Below, one piece after another: positions 1 through 10,436 of a stretch of DNA of 64,000 nucleotides. The position numbers were made by a program, and so were the translations under genes. Position 1 is the stretch's first letter, and every line of letters starts with the position of its first letter. Below the pieces are notes generated by a model, which worked only from the letters and a program-made list of their open reading frames with translations, was not told where the DNA came from and made no database searches. Source of the DNA: JACVRW01 sp963812915 (lineage in GTDB: Bacteria > Actinomycetota > Thermoleophilia > Solirubrobacterales > Thermoleophilaceae); the NCBI GenBank assembly GCA_963812915.1, contig CAWEXB010000014.1, positions 1-64,000 of the forward strand. The letters are read 5' to 3'.

Positions 1-2
1 GG

Positions 3-1455
3 TCAGTGGTCCAGGCTTGTCCATAGCTGCAGTGCGGCGTATGCGCGCCAGGGCCGCCATCGCTGTTGCAGGTCCGTGACCGAGCGGGCGTCGTCCGGGC
101 ATCCCAAGGCCTTGAGTGCGCGCCGAAGGCCAGCGTCGCCTGCGGGAACGCGTCGGGATCGTGAAATCCGCGCATCGCCACGTACGCGGCGGTCCAGGGT
201 CCGATCCCGGGAATCGCGAGTAGCCGGGTGAGCGCTTCGCTCGGGTCTGAGCCGGCGTCGATGCGGACTTCCCCGTTGGCGAGCCGGGCGGCGAGAGTCT
301 GTAGCGCGTCGTCGCCTGGGCCCAGCCCGGCAAGCGCCTTGGGGTCGGCCTCGGCGAGGACCGCCGCGGGCGGGAACAGATGGGTCACCGTGCCGAGCGG
401 CTGCTTCAGGGTCGTCCCGAAGGTCTCGACGAGGCGGGCCGTTCGCATTCGCGCTGCCCGGATCGAAGCGCGCTGACCGAGCATCGTGCGTAGGGCGAGT
501 TCGTTGCCGTCGAGGCAGCCGGGGACTCGCAGCCCCGGCCGTGCGCGGACGAGGCCGCCGATCACCTCGTCGTGGCCGAGCACCTCGGCAATGGCCAGCG
601 GGTCGGCGTCGAGGTCGAGCAAGCGCCGGCAGCGTGCCACCGCCGTGGCGAGGTCGCGCAGGTCGTCGAGGCGGAGCACGCAGAGGACGGCACGCGGTGC
701 CGGGGTCAGCTCGACGATCCCGATGCCGTGGGCGAGCGTCAGCGCTCGCCGATAGGTGCCGGCGCTGACGTCTTCGAGACCGGGGACTGCACGCACTTCG
801 AGGAATCGCAGCAGGGCGGCGCCGTCGAAGGGCTCGCGGCAGCTCAGGCGAAGCTCGACGACCCCGGCGACCGGGGCCGGGCACGGTTCGCCCGGTCGCG
901 GATCTCGCTCGGGGTCGAGGCGAAGACGTCTCTGATCGTGTCGTTGAACTGGCGGACGCTATGGAACCCGGCCGCCAAGGCCGCATCGGAGAAGGGCATG
1001 GCGGTCGACTCGATCAGGAGCCGGGCCGTGTTGGCGCGCTGGGCGCGCGCCAGCGCCACTGGGGTTGCGCCAACCTGCTCGGACAAGAGTCGCCGAAGAT
1101 GGCGATCGCTGAAGCCCAATTGCTTGGCCAGCCCCGGGACTCCCTCGCGGTCGACGATGCCGTCTCCGATCAAGCGCATGGCGCGCGCGACACGGTCGGC
1201 GCGCCAGTTCCACTCGGGTGAGCCGGGCGCGGCGTCGGGGCGGCAGCGCTTGCAGGCGCGGAAGCCGGCCGACTGCGCGGCCGCCGCCGTCGGGTAGAAG
1301 CGAACGTTCGCGCGTTTCGGTTGGCGCGCCGGGCAGCTCGGCCGACAGTAGAGCCTCGTCGACGTGGCGGCGATGAAGAAGATGCCGTCGTAGCGCGGGT
1401 CACGGCTGTCGCTCAGCCGGTAGCAGCGCTCGAAGTCCTCGACGATCGCGCTCAT
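3..1455 (-). CDS. Ada-AlkA bifunctional DNA alkylation repair protein, frameshifted twice
   Basis: Methylphosphotriester-sensing transcription activator fused to 3-methyladenine DNA glycosylase II. The N-terminal zinc domain shows the four cysteines (YCRPSC near residues 37-41, ACKRC near 67-71). An AraC-type helix-turn-helix follows (about 85-190), then the AlkA domain with the HhH stretch IPGIGPWTA and the DPDAF segment that carries the catalytic Asp. Start ATG at 1455. Two single-base deletions break the frame, near 872 (GANRARP to PVAGVVEL) and near 140 (DAFP to AGDAGL); repaired, it is about 484 aa, a normal length for the fusion. The C-terminal RPWRAYAALQLW block is intact up to the stop at 3-5. 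The lesions are probably sequence errors, though a pseudogene cannot be excluded. Confidence 0.85.
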
Positions 1456-1587
1456 CTCGGCATCGAGGTTGACCGTACCAGCGCTTTTCGGCCAGCTCGG
1501 TAGGCGGCCACTGAGTTGGCCGAATCCCGCCAGTCACGGCGCTGGTAACGGCGTAGCGTGGAGCCGACCGACAATGGAGAGGACGCT

Positions 1588-3099
1588 ATGACAGGAGAAG
1601 AAGCAGCGACGGCTCGCGAGAGTGGACAGATGGACGGACGGCGCATGGAGGCGAGCACCATCGACGTCGCCGGACTTGACGGCGGCCTCGTGACGCTGAC
1701 GGCGGAGCAGCTCGACGAGCTCGCCTCGCGGGTCGGGTGCCCGGTACTTCGTGCGGGCGACGTGGGCTGGGACGACGCCGTGCTGATCTGGAACGGCATG
1801 GTCGCCAAAGCCCCCGCGCTCGTCCTCCAGCCGAACTCGGCCGCCCAGGTCGCTGTGGCCGTCGGGTTCGCACGTGACCACGGTCTGTTGCTGAGCATGA
1901 AGGGCGGCGGCCACAACATGGCCGGAACCTCGATCGCCGAGCGCGGTCTGACGCTCGACATGTCGCGCATGCGCGACGTCAGCGTCGAGCCGGAGGCGAG
2001 GCTCGCGCACGTCGGCTCCGGGTGCCTGCTTCGGGACGTCGACCGCGCGACGCAGGAGCACGGGCTGGCCACGCCGCTGGGTTCGTTCGACTCGGGAGTC
2101 GGCGTCGCCGGTCTGACGCTCGGCGGCGGCCTGGGTTACCTCACGCGTCGCTTCGGCTGGACGGTGGACAGCCTTGCGGAGGTCGAGATCGTCACCGCGG
2201 ACGGCCAGATCCGGACGGCCGGCCGGGACGAGAACGCCGACCTCTTCTGGGCGCTCCGGGGCGGTGGGGGCAACTTCGGCGTCGTCACCCGGTTCACGTA
2301 CCGCCTGCACGAGGTCGGCCCGACCATCACGGGCGGCCTCATCGTATGGAGCGCCGACCGGGTCGACGACGTGCTCGCGGCCTACCGCGACCTGACCGAG
2401 TCGGCGCCGCGCGAGTTGACCGCGCTCGTGGCAGTGCGCCTGGCGCCGCCGGCCCCGTTCCTCCCAGAGGAATGGCACGGGAAGCCGATCGTCGGGCTGA
2501 ACGTGTGCCACAGCGGCGCGGACGCGCAGGGCGACCTCGCCCCGGTTCGCGCCCTCGGCGATCCGATCACCGACCTCGTCGCCGAGAAGCCCTACGCCGA
2601 CCAGCAGTCGATGATGGACGGCATGGAGCCCAAGGGCCACCACCACTACTGGAAGACCGAGTACCTGGCCGGGCTGACGAACGAGTTTCTCGACACCTTC
2701 CGCGACAGTGCCTTGAAGGTGACCTCCCCGCTGTCGGACTCGATCATCATCCACCTCGCGGGCGCGCTGAACGAGCGAGCCGACGACGACGGGGCGGTCG
2801 GCAACCGCGACGCCCGCTACATGACCGCGTTCGCCGGTCAGTGGCCGCCCGGCGCCCCCGACGACGAGCACGTGGCCTGGGTACGGGAGGCATGGAAGAG
2901 CGTCAGGCCCCACTCCACAGGGGGCAACTACCTCAACTTCCAGACCGCCGACGAGGACGAGCAGCGTGTCCGGGCGACCTACGGTCCCAACTTCGATCGC
3001 CTCGTCGAAGCCAAACAGACGTACGACCCGCAGAACCTGTTCCGCCGGAACCGGAACATCCGGCCTCGAGGCCTCGTGGAACTACCAGGGCATGGGTAA
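1588..3099 (+). CDS. FAD-linked oxidase with BBE domain
   Basis: Flavin-dependent oxidoreductase of the berberine-bridge/6-hydroxy-nicotine oxidase type, 503 aa, substrate unknown. The PCMH-type FAD domain occupies about residues 50-230. GGGHNMAG supplies the histidine that normally links covalently to the FAD 8-alpha carbon, and GLTLGGGLGYL is the second FAD-binding stretch. The C-terminal BBE signature is present (GGNYLNF, then YGPNFDRL and YDPQNLF). Start ATG 1588 is preferred over an upstream GTG at 1558 because GGAGAGG lies five bases before it. The gene is divergent from ada-alkA and followed 77 bp later by an SRPBCC protein on the same strand. Confidence 0.9.
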   Translation: MTGEEAATARESGQMDGRRMEASTIDVAGLDGGLVTLTAEQLDELASRVGCPVLRAGDVGWDDAVLIWNGMVAKAPALVLQPNSAAQVAVAVGFARDHGLLLSMKGGGHNMAGTSIAERGLTLDMSRMRDVSVEPEARLAHVGSGCLLRDVDRATQEHGLATPLGSFDSGVGVAGLTLGGGLGYLTRRFGWTVDSLAEVEIVTADGQIRTAGRDENADLFWALRGGGGNFGVVTRFTYRLHEVGPTITGGLIVWSADRVDDVLAAYRDLTESAPRELTALVAVRLAPPAPFLPEEWHGKPIVGLNVCHSGADAQGDLAPVRALGDPITDLVAEKPYADQQSMMDGMEPKGHHHYWKTEYLAGLTNEFLDTFRDSALKVTSPLSDSIIIHLAGALNERADDDGAVGNRDARYMTAFAGQWPPGAPDDEHVAWVREAWKSVRPHSTGGNYLNFQTADEDEQRVRATYGPNFDRLVEAKQTYDPQNLFRRNRNIRPRGLVELPGHG

Positions 3100-3176
3100 C
3101 AACGCCGTCCAACGCATCCCGGTCACCGTCGTTGAGCGCCCGGCGGGGCCACGCACCGAGCGCGCAACCCAACTCC

Positions 3177-3623
3177 ATGACCGCTCCGATTCGTATCGCG
3201 GTCGAGCAGCATCTCCCGGTCTGTGTGCGAGACGGCTTCGACTACATCACCGATCCCGTCAACTGGCGCGAGTACTGGCCCCGGCTGGTGCGGGTGGACT
3301 CCGCGACGCGCTGGCGCGAGCCCGGCGATCGAGCGTCGGTCGTCCAGCGCATCCTTGGCCGCGAGGTAGAGCTCGACATGACGCTCGTGCGGATAGAGCC
3401 GTACCGGCTGGTCGAGTACACCAGCAGGCAGCGCGGCCTGCCCGCCGCGCGGCACTGGCGCTACTTCGACCAGACGGGCGACGAACTCGCCTACCGGATC
3501 ACGGTCGAGTACCAGCCGCGACCCGGGTGGCGGAGTCCCCTTGACCGGTTCTTGGTGCGCCGGGCCGTCAAGCGCGCGCTCCGCGAGACGCTCGCCAACC
3601 TAGAGCGGCGCTTCCGCGGATAG
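3177..3623 (+). CDS. SRPBCC family protein
   Basis: Small (148 aa) START/polyketide-cyclase-like fold protein. The pattern is typical: a VRDGFDYITDPVNW opening (strand plus helix for a ligand cavity), a central beta sheet (RYFDQTGDELAYRITVEY) and a long C-terminal helix rich in Arg (RRAVKRALRETLANLERRF). No catalytic residues can be assigned. It follows the BBE flavoprotein on the same strand with a 77-bp gap and may share its transcript. Start ATG 3177. Confidence 0.75.
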   Translation: MTAPIRIAVEQHLPVCVRDGFDYITDPVNWREYWPRLVRVDSATRWREPGDRASVVQRILGREVELDMTLVRIEPYRLVEYTSRQRGLPAARHWRYFDQTGDELAYRITVEYQPRPGWRSPLDRFLVRRAVKRALRETLANLERRFRG

Positions 3624-3865
3624 GGCCTCGCGCGCGGCTCGAAGACAGGGCCCAAGCGAACGCATCACCCAATGAAAGAAGCCGGGCGGGTGCTCGCGGC
3701 TGGGTCTGGAGTGGTGACCGCGCCCTAACAGCCGCCGTCTTGCGCTTTTACGCGGCGAGCAGGCGTGACCAACGACCTTCGCCACACGCCCGCAAAGGAC
3801 GACACGCAGCAGCGACCACATGGTGGACCGGGTTCCTGCAATGCGCGACTTCCGGGAGCCGGGTG

Positions 3866-4567
3866 TTAGAGCTGTAGTCCGGCGCTCGCAGACATCATTG
3901 GGGGTTGGCGGGAGTGAACGGTCTTGATGATTTCGGTGTTGTCGATGCCTTGCAGGTAGATGGAGGTGACGCCCAGGTCGGTGTGGCCCAGCTGGCGCTG
4001 GATGATGTTCAGGGCCACGCCCTCCTGGGCCATCTCGATGGCGTGGGCGTGGCGGAGCTGGTGAGGCGCGAAGCGCCGGCGCACGCCGGCTTGCAGGGCG
4101 AGCTGGCGCAACCGGGCGCGGGCGGCGCTGACGTCCCAGGGCCGCCCGCAGGTGGGGCCGTGAATGACGCAGAACAGCGGGCCGGGAGACAGTGTGGTGC
4201 GGTGGGCTAGCCAGGGGCGGAGTTGCCGCCAGCCCCAGTCGTCCATGCCGGCTTCGCGGCGTTTGCCGCCCTTGCCGCTCCGTACCAGCAGCGACCCACG
4301 GCCCACATCCAGGTCGGCCTCGGCCAGATTGAGTGCTTCGCCGATCCGCAGCCCGGCGCGCCAGAGGATCACGATCAGTCCGCGCAGACGGTCGCCGTGT
4401 CTGCTCGGGCCGGCCTGCCGCATCACCGCGACGATCTCTTCGACTCTGGGCGGGTCGGCCGGGTAGCGGCGGCCCTTGTTGCGCGGCGGGCGTCCGCAGT
4501 GATATCCGGGCAGAGTCGCTGGTGAACGCCTTCGACCCGCGACATCGAGCATGGCCAACGTGGTCAT
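3866..4567 (-). CDS. Tyrosine recombinase/integrase, short form
   Basis: Site-specific recombinase, 233 aa. The whole catalytic domain is visible: Arg in AGLRIGEAL, Lys in GKGGKRRE, HQLRH (His and second Arg), and LGHTDLGVTSIYLQG with the last His and the tyrosine nucleophile. Only about 45 residues precede the catalytic domain, so the usual SAM-like core-binding domain is absent; such short integrases are common in Thermoleophilia. Start: AGGAGG (4573-4579 complement) precedes tandem ATGs at 4570 and 4567, and the second has the better spacing. It diverges from the toxin/antitoxin-like pair at 4728. It could belong to an integrated element ending at the tRNA-Phe half at 23.4 kb, but no matching att site was found beside it. 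Confidence 0.85.
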   Translation of the reverse strand: MTTLAMLDVAGRRRSPATLPGYHCGRPPRNKGRRYPADPPRVEEIVAVMRQAGPSRHGDRLRGLIVILWRAGLRIGEALNLAEADLDVGRGSLLVRSGKGGKRREAGMDDWGWRQLRPWLAHRTTLSPGPLFCVIHGPTCGRPWDVSAARARLRQLALQAGVRRRFAPHQLRHAHAIEMAQEGVALNIIQRQLGHTDLGVTSIYLQGIDNTEIIKTVHSRQPPMMSASAGLQL

Positions 4568-4727
4568 CATGACCTCCTGTGACGCGGGCTCGAACGAGCC
4601 CGGCCCCCTCGCAGCCGCGGCACGACAGTAGTCGGCGCCGCGACAGGCGGAGCGAACGGGGGCGCCGCCATGCAAGAACCGTCCGAGCCAAGGCGGTGAG
4701 TCCGCTGGACCGATCAGCCTGCCAGCA

Positions 4728-5054
4728 ATGAGCGAGACCAACAGGCCGCTGCACGAGGTCAGCGACCCAGACGGTCGAGCGGTGGTGCTATGGGCGCGGA
4801 TCTGGCAAGACAAGATCGTCCGCGACCACCCAGAGCTCACAGATCAGCTGCAGGCGGTTCTAGACACGATTAGATGGCCCGATCACACCGAGCCAGACCC
4901 CCGCCCAGGCCGACGCCGCTACTACCGGCGCGGCGTGGGTCCCAGTCGCTGGCTGCTGGTGGTCGTAAGCTTTGAGCAGCAGCCGGCCCGGGTCATCACC
5001 GCGCTGGCGCTGCGAAAGGACCCCAGAGGATGGAAGCCGTCAACGTCCACATAG
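4728..5054 (+). CDS. Toxin-like small protein, DUF4258/BrnT-like
   Basis: A 108-aa basic protein. A stretch around residues 55-95 (RRRYYRRG, then SRWLLVVVSFE and RVITALAL) resembles the beta-strand core of DUF4258/BrnT/RelE-like toxins. The assignment rests on pattern and gene arrangement: a short toxin-like ORF followed by a short acidic partner that overlaps its 3' end by 25 bp. Start ATG 4728. A free-standing domain of unknown function is the alternative. Confidence 0.5.
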   Translation: MSETNRPLHEVSDPDGRAVVLWARIWQDKIVRDHPELTDQLQAVLDTIRWPDHTEPDPRPGRRRYYRRGVGPSRWLLVVVSFEQQPARVITALALRKDPRGWKPSTST

Positions 5055-5317
5055 GGCCGCTGGTCTTCGACCACGCCGACTACGACGCCGAAGGCGACGT
5101 GCTCTATCTCCACGTGGGCCAGCCGGTGACAGCCGAAGGCGAAGAGACTCCCGAAGGCCACCTGGTGCGTTTTGCCCCCGGGACCCAGCGCGTCGTCGGA
5201 CTCACCATCATCAACGCCCGCGCAGTCCTCGATCGCGACGGACGGCTGATCGTCACCGTCCCCGAGACAGTCGAAGCAAGCGCCGACGAACTCGCACCAG
5301 CGCTAGCCGCAGCCTGA
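5030..5317 (+). CDS. DUF2283 family protein, possible antitoxin
   Basis: A 95-aa acidic protein with the DUF2283 layout: DYDAEGDVLYLHVG near the N-terminus, then GHLVRFAP and VVGLTIINARAVL. DUF2283 genes are often paired with DUF4258 toxin-like genes, and this one overlaps the upstream gene by 25 bp. Start ATG 5030, with GAAAGGA about eight bases upstream inside the preceding gene. Antitoxin function is inferred from pairing only. The 222 bp after it contain nothing I recognise. Confidence 0.65.
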   Translation: MEAVNVHIGPLVFDHADYDAEGDVLYLHVGQPVTAEGEETPEGHLVRFAPGTQRVVGLTIINARAVLDRDGRLIVTVPETVEASADELAPALAAA

Positions 5318-5539
5318 TCTGCCCGCCCAGCAGCTTTCCCTCCCCGCGATCACCGAGAGCTTCCTCGGGTTCACGCGGAAGGGGAAGAGCGCCGGGTTCT
5401 GGCGAGAAGAGGGAGAGCCCTGCTTCCGTCGAGAAGCAGCATCGCTGGGTCGCCGCCGTGGCAACCGAAGAGGGTGTCGGGAGCACGGGGTTTCAACTCT
5501 CGGGTGGCGCGAGAGCAGCGCTCGCCCATCTCTCTCGTT

Positions 5540-6406
5540 TCAGTCGGTAGCGATGGGGTGGCTACCGAAGAACTCGGCGATCCCGCGCGCGACGGGCTCC
5601 GGGCGCTGGATCTGCAAGAGGTGCCCGACGCCCTCCACGGTCAGGTCCTCCACCTTCGGGAGCCACAAGCGCAGCAGGGCCGCACCCTCGACGAACAGCA
5701 GCTCGCTGTCGGCGCCGAGAACCGACAGGACGGGCTGTGAGACGGCGGCCGCGTCCTCGGACCCGAACTCCCAGGCGCTGAGAGCCGGCAAGTCGACACC
5801 GCAGAAGGTGTCAGCGTCCTTGATCGCCTGCGCCACGCTGCCAGGGACGTAGTCGTCGATCACGGCTCGGGAGGTTTCCCACTCGAGGCCACTCGCAAGG
5901 CTGATGAAGCCGGCCATTGCGGTCTCCTTCTCTCCCGAGCCGTAGGCCTCCATCGGGGGTTCCGCCTGCTCGAAGAAGGCCGAGGCGCTCGGCGAGGCGG
6001 TCAGCCACGGCTCGAGAAGGGCAAGTGTCTGGACGACCTCGGGCCGGTCGAGCGCCAGCTGCAGGGCGATGTTCGCTCCGGTGGAGTGACCGACGACATG
6101 CGCCCGACTGACGCCGAGGTGGCCGAGCAGCCCGGCGGCGTCCGCCGCCTGCTGCGCGTAGCTCACCGGCGGAGTGGCCTGCGAACTGCCTACCTGTCCC
6201 CGTCGGTGATACTGGATCAAGCGGTAGCGACCAGCCAATGCCTCCTCGGAGAGGAACGGCAAGAACCCATCCGCCAGAGGACCCGGCGGGATCAGCAGCA
6301 CCGCTTCGCCCGATCCGACCACCTGGTACTCCAGCTCGACCCCGTCGAGCCTGGCGCGATCCATCACCCCTGTCCGCCCCGGGGTTCCAGTGCTACTACT
6401 GGTCAT
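5540..6406 (-). CDS. Alpha/beta hydrolase
   Basis: Alpha/beta-fold hydrolase, 288 aa. The nucleophile elbow is GHSTGAN, the acid is probably the Asp in VLGADSELLF, and the catalytic His is in GVGHLLQIQRPE, all in family order. The oxyanion segment LLIPPGPLADGF is also present. Substrate unknown; many relatives act on small esters or C-C bonds. Start ATG 6406, with GAGAGGAG upstream. It lies 104 bp downstream of a cupin gene on the same strand and probably shares its transcript, opposite the BTAD regulator. Confidence 0.85.
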   Translation of the reverse strand: MTSSSTGTPGRTGVMDRARLDGVELEYQVVGSGEAVLLIPPGPLADGFLPFLSEEALAGRYRLIQYHRRGQVGSSQATPPVSYAQQAADAAGLLGHLGVSRAHVVGHSTGANIALQLALDRPEVVQTLALLEPWLTASPSASAFFEQAEPPMEAYGSGEKETAMAGFISLASGLEWETSRAVIDDYVPGSVAQAIKDADTFCGVDLPALSAWEFGSEDAAAVSQPVLSVLGADSELLFVEGAALLRLWLPKVEDLTVEGVGHLLQIQRPEPVARGIAEFFGSHPIATD

Positions 6407-6510
6407 GACGCGCTCCTCTCGGTCGTTTGCTGCCATCGGCTCGAGCGAGCTTGCCCTCGAGTCGTTCCTGGAAGGTTCCTGACGCTTCGCCGGAGCGTCG
6501 TGCGGCGCGC

Positions 6511-6873
6511 TCATCCCTGCGCCTTGATGTGGTCGATGACGTGGTTGAACTCGTCGGTGGGCGAGAAGTCCACGTACTCGGAGTCCTCGAGCGCCTCGGG
6601 CGCGTGGCCGGGCGCCCAGTAGAAGGCCTGGCCGGCCTCGTAGACCTCCTCGCCGTTCCGCGTGTGCATTTTCACGCGACCCGCGAGCAGGTAACCCCAG
6701 TGCGGGCACTGGCACAGGTCGTCCGGGAGCCCGACGACGGCGGGCCTGAGATCGGCGCCCTTGGGCAGACGCACGAATCCTGCAGACATGCCTCCTCCCA
6801 CCGGCTGGAGGCGCAGCTCGACGCCGTCGCCCTCGATCGCGACCGGCGCATCCGCTCTTGATATCGCCTTCAT
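6511..6873 (-). CDS. Cupin domain protein
   Basis: A 120-aa single-domain beta-barrel protein. The CPHWGYLLAGRVKMHT segment matches cupin motif 1 and AGQAFYWAPGHAPEAL matches motif 2; the metal ligands are less obvious than in the classical set. Start ATG 6871-6873 with AGGAGG just upstream. First gene of the short minus-strand operon with the hydrolase, and divergent (93 bp) from the large regulator starting at 6967, its most likely regulator. Confidence 0.8.
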   Translation of the reverse strand: MKAISRADAPVAIEGDGVELRLQPVGGGMSAGFVRLPKGADLRPAVVGLPDDLCQCPHWGYLLAGRVKMHTRNGEEVYEAGQAFYWAPGHAPEALEDSEYVDFSPTDEFNHVIDHIKAQG

Positions 6874-6966
6874 GCTTCCTCCTTGGATTGGACTTCGTGC
6901 GAGCGTGACTGACCGGTGTTCCCGAAACGTTCCTCGTGTAGCGTGGGCCTGGGGAGTCGACAAGCG

Positions 6967-9900
6967 ATGGCCTCTGAAGCGCAGGACGGCGGCGTCCGCA
7001 TCGAGTTGCTCGGCCGGTTCCGGGTCGCCGTCGGCGGCTCTGAGCTCGTGGCGGATGCGTGGCCGGGTCGTCGCGCCGCCGAGCTTGTGCAGCTTCTGGC
7101 GCTTGCCGACGGGCATCGCCTCACGCGCGACCAGGTGGTCGAGGCGCTGTGGCCTCACCTGGACGTCGAGGCCGGTGCCGCGAACCTGCGCAAGGCCGCC
7201 CACCACGCCAGGCAGGCGCTGGGCAGCCCGGAGGCGGTCGTGCTCCGCGGCGGGCAGGTCGCCCTGTTCCCGTCGCGGTCGGTTGAGACCGATGCCGGCC
7301 AGCTTCGAGGCTCAGAGCCGTGCCGCGTTGGCTGGCGGTGATGCGGCGGCCTGTGCCGCCGCCGCGTCTGCCTACACCGGCGATCTGCTCCCGGAGGCTC
7401 TGTATGAGGACTGGACCCAGACACCGCGGGAGCGTCTGCGATCACGCTATGTGGAGCTGCTGCGACGCAGTGGCCAGTGGGAACGGTTGGTCGACGCGGA
7501 GCCAACCGACGAGCCGGCGTACCGGGAGTTGATGCGGCGCGAGTTGGCGGCCGGCAGTCGCCCAGCCGCGATCCGCTGGTACGGGCGGCTGCGGACCGCC
7601 TTGCGACGCGAACTGCGGATCTTGCCGAGCGGCGACACCGAGGCCATCTACGACGAGTGCGTCGCGGGGCTGGGGATCACCGAGCCGGCCTTCGTGGGCC
7701 GCCAGCTCGAGCTGGCGCAGGCTACCGCACTGCTGCGGTCGAAGCCGGGCGACGAGCTCGGCGCGCTTGTCGTGCGGGGCCCGGCGGGCATCGGCAAATC
7801 CGCGTTCTGCCGCGAGGTGGCACGGGTGGCACGGGCCGAGGGTTGGATTGTGATCGCCGCCGGGGCCACCGAGGCGGCCGGCCCGTATGCGCCCCTCGCG
7901 AGCGTGGCCGAGCAGCTCGTAGCCCGGGACCGGGCGCTGCTCGACGCCGTCGGTAACCGCGGGCGCTCGGTGCTCGCCGAGCTGACCTTTCCGGCCGCGC
8001 CGGCCGAGCCGCTGGACAGCCCGCTCACCCGCCACCAGGTGATCGGTGCATTCCGCCGCCTGCTCCTCGCCGCCGGCGATGGCGCCTCGGTCGCGCTGGT
8101 CGTCGACGACGCGCACCTCGCGGACGAAGCCACGATCGATGTGCTGCACCACCTGGGCTCCGTCGCCGGGACGCCGGTCCTGTCAGTGCTTGCGTACCGC
8201 CCGGAGCCGGCACCCGAGGCTCTTACCCGGGGAGTGGCGAGGCTGGCGCGGGCCGGCAAGGCGGTGGAGATCGACCTCGGGCCCCTCGATCGTGTGGATG
8301 CGGCAGCGCTCGTAGAGGCCGCGGCGCCGACGCCGCGGGATGCCGAGGTCGTTGATCGGATCATCGATCTCGCGCAAGGCAATCCCTTCCTCACGCTCGA
8401 GCTGGCCCAGAGCGCCGTTGCGGGTGTCCCGGCGCTCGTCGCGACGGCCCGAGACGCCATCGCCTCCAGGTTCCTCGACCTCGACGAGGCCACGGTGGCG
8501 ATGCTGCAGCGGCTGGCGCTCGCGGGCGACGATCTCGATCCCGGCAGTGTCGTGGCGCTCGCCGGCTCCTCGGAAGCGGAGGCGTTCGCGCTGCTCGACA
8601 TCGCCCTGAGCGCGGGGGTCCTCGTCGTCGCCGGCGCGCGCTACCGCTTCCGTCACGAGCTGGTCCGCCAAGCCCTGGTCGAGCAGCTCCCACCGCACCA
8701 GCGGCTCGCCGTCCACCGCGAGACGGCGCAACGCCTGGCGGGCGCCGGTGCGGCGTCGGGCCTGATCGCCCGTCATTGGCTCGAGGGAGGCCGGCCGGAG
8801 GAGGCCGTCGACTGGCTGCTCGCTGCCGCCAGGCAGGCGGTGAAGCTGGGGGCGTTCGCCGATGCGCTCGGCCACCTGGCACCGCTGCTGGCTCACGTCC
8901 CGGACCACGGCGACGCGACTCTGCCTGCGAGCGGAAGCACTCGACGCGCTCGGGGACAACGGTGCGCCGGCGGCTTACGCCGCCGCCGCGCGCGTCGTCG
9001 GCGAGCCGCAAGCGCAGGAGATCAAGGCAAAGGAAGCCCTCGCCACGATCAGGCTCGGTGATCCGGCCGGCGCCCTCCGAGTCCTCGAGGGCGTCGAGGC
9101 GACGACGCTCGACGGGCGAGTCGCGCAGGCACTCGCGCTCAGCGGCGCTGCGGCGCTCGGATTCGGCGATCCCCAGACCGGCACGGCCAAGGCCGCCGAG
9201 GCCCGCCGGCTTGCGCTCCAGTCGCGCGATCAGGCTGCGGTCGTCATCGCCTCGTGGGCCCAGGCGGCCGCCGCGCACGCTCACGGCGAGCTGCGCGAGA
9301 GCGTGCGAGCCGACCTCCACGAGACGCACGCACTACCCAAGCTGGCCGTCAGCGTCTTCGACGGCCAGCTCTGCATGACGCAGAGGCTCCTCTACGGGGC
9401 GCGGCCGTATCCCGACGTGATCGCGTTCGCGGACTCCCTGGCGCAGGAGGCCGAGCGGCTCGGTGCCGCGCGCGGGCGCGCGTTCGCGGTGACGATACGC
9501 GGCGAGGCGAAGCTGCTCGCCGGCCAGCTCGACGAGGCAGACGCCGACCTCGCCGCGGGTGCGGCGCTTCACCGCGAGATCGCGGCCGCGACGGGCGAGT
9601 CCTTCGCGTTGCAGCGGCGAGCCGAGGTCGCGCTCCACCGCGGCCGCCACACACAAGGTGTCGCGCTCCTCGACGAGGCGCTGGCGGTCGCCCGGGAGTC
9701 GGATGTCGGCTTCCACCTGCTCGATCGCATCTACGGAGCGCGGATTACCGCCGCCCCGGACCCGGCGTCCGCCCTGGCAGCGCTGGAAGAGGCCGAGGCC
9801 GCCGTGCGCGGCCCCGCGGAGACCTGTCCCACGTGCAGGATCACGCTTGCCGTCCCGGCCGCGATCGCCGCCGCACGCGGCGGCGATCTCGAGCGCCTGG

Positions 9901-10190
9901 CCCAGTGGGAGCCGGTCGCGGAGTATCTGGCGACGGTCGTGATGCGTTTGCCCGCCTGGGACGCGGCGCTCGACGAAGTCAAGGGCCATCACGCGCAAGC
10001 TAGCGGCGACGCCGTCGCCGCATGCGACCACTTCCGAACGGCTGCCGCCGGCTTCAGAGCGGCAGGCCAGCCGCTCGACGAGGCTCGCTGCACCGCCCTC
10101 GCGGCGAGCCTAGCCGCGGACCTGGCTCCACCGATACCGGCGAGGGCTTCCAAACTTGGATCCCGCCGCCCGCGAGCCCGCGGGTTTTGA
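6967..10190 (+). CDS. BTAD-domain ATPase transcriptional regulator (SARP/AfsR-like), frameshifted twice
   Basis: Large regulator, about 1073 aa after repair. Order: winged-helix DNA-binding domain (about 1-100, IELLGRFRVAVGG), bacterial transcriptional activator domain (to about 240, LYEDWTQTPRERLRSRYVEL), AAA/NB-ARC-like ATPase with Walker A GPAGIGKSAF and Walker B ALVVDDAHLAD, then a long helical TPR-like region to the end. No C-terminal LuxR domain is seen. One extra base near 7297 (within GATGCCGGCC) and one near 8924-8927 (CTGCCTGCG) break the frame; conserved sequence continues across both. Start ATG 6967 with GGGGAG upstream. It is divergent from the cupin/hydrolase operon, a typical target arrangement. 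Confidence 0.8.
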
Positions 10191-10436
10191 TGCGCGACTC
10201 ACGAGACCACAAAGCCGGCACCGGGCACTCGCAAGAGTGTCGGTCCCCATGCGAGCGGCACTCTCGCCGACCGCCGTCGCGAGCAATCCGTGCGCTGCTC
10301 CTATTGTGGAGCGAGCAGCGCCGGCGCCGACGCGCTCGGGTTCGTCGAAGACCAGCACTGCCGCCGTCCGCTTCTGCTGATCGTCCCTCGCCAGGCCGCC
10401 GGCATGTCGCGCGCTAAGGCATTCGTCCTCGCGCCT

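Noticed and set aside
2022..3623. A 533-codon plus-strand frame across the BBE oxidase and SRPBCC genes
   Set aside because: Its first part is the wrong frame of the oxidase (Arg/Pro/Gly-rich); only the final 148 codons are a real gene.
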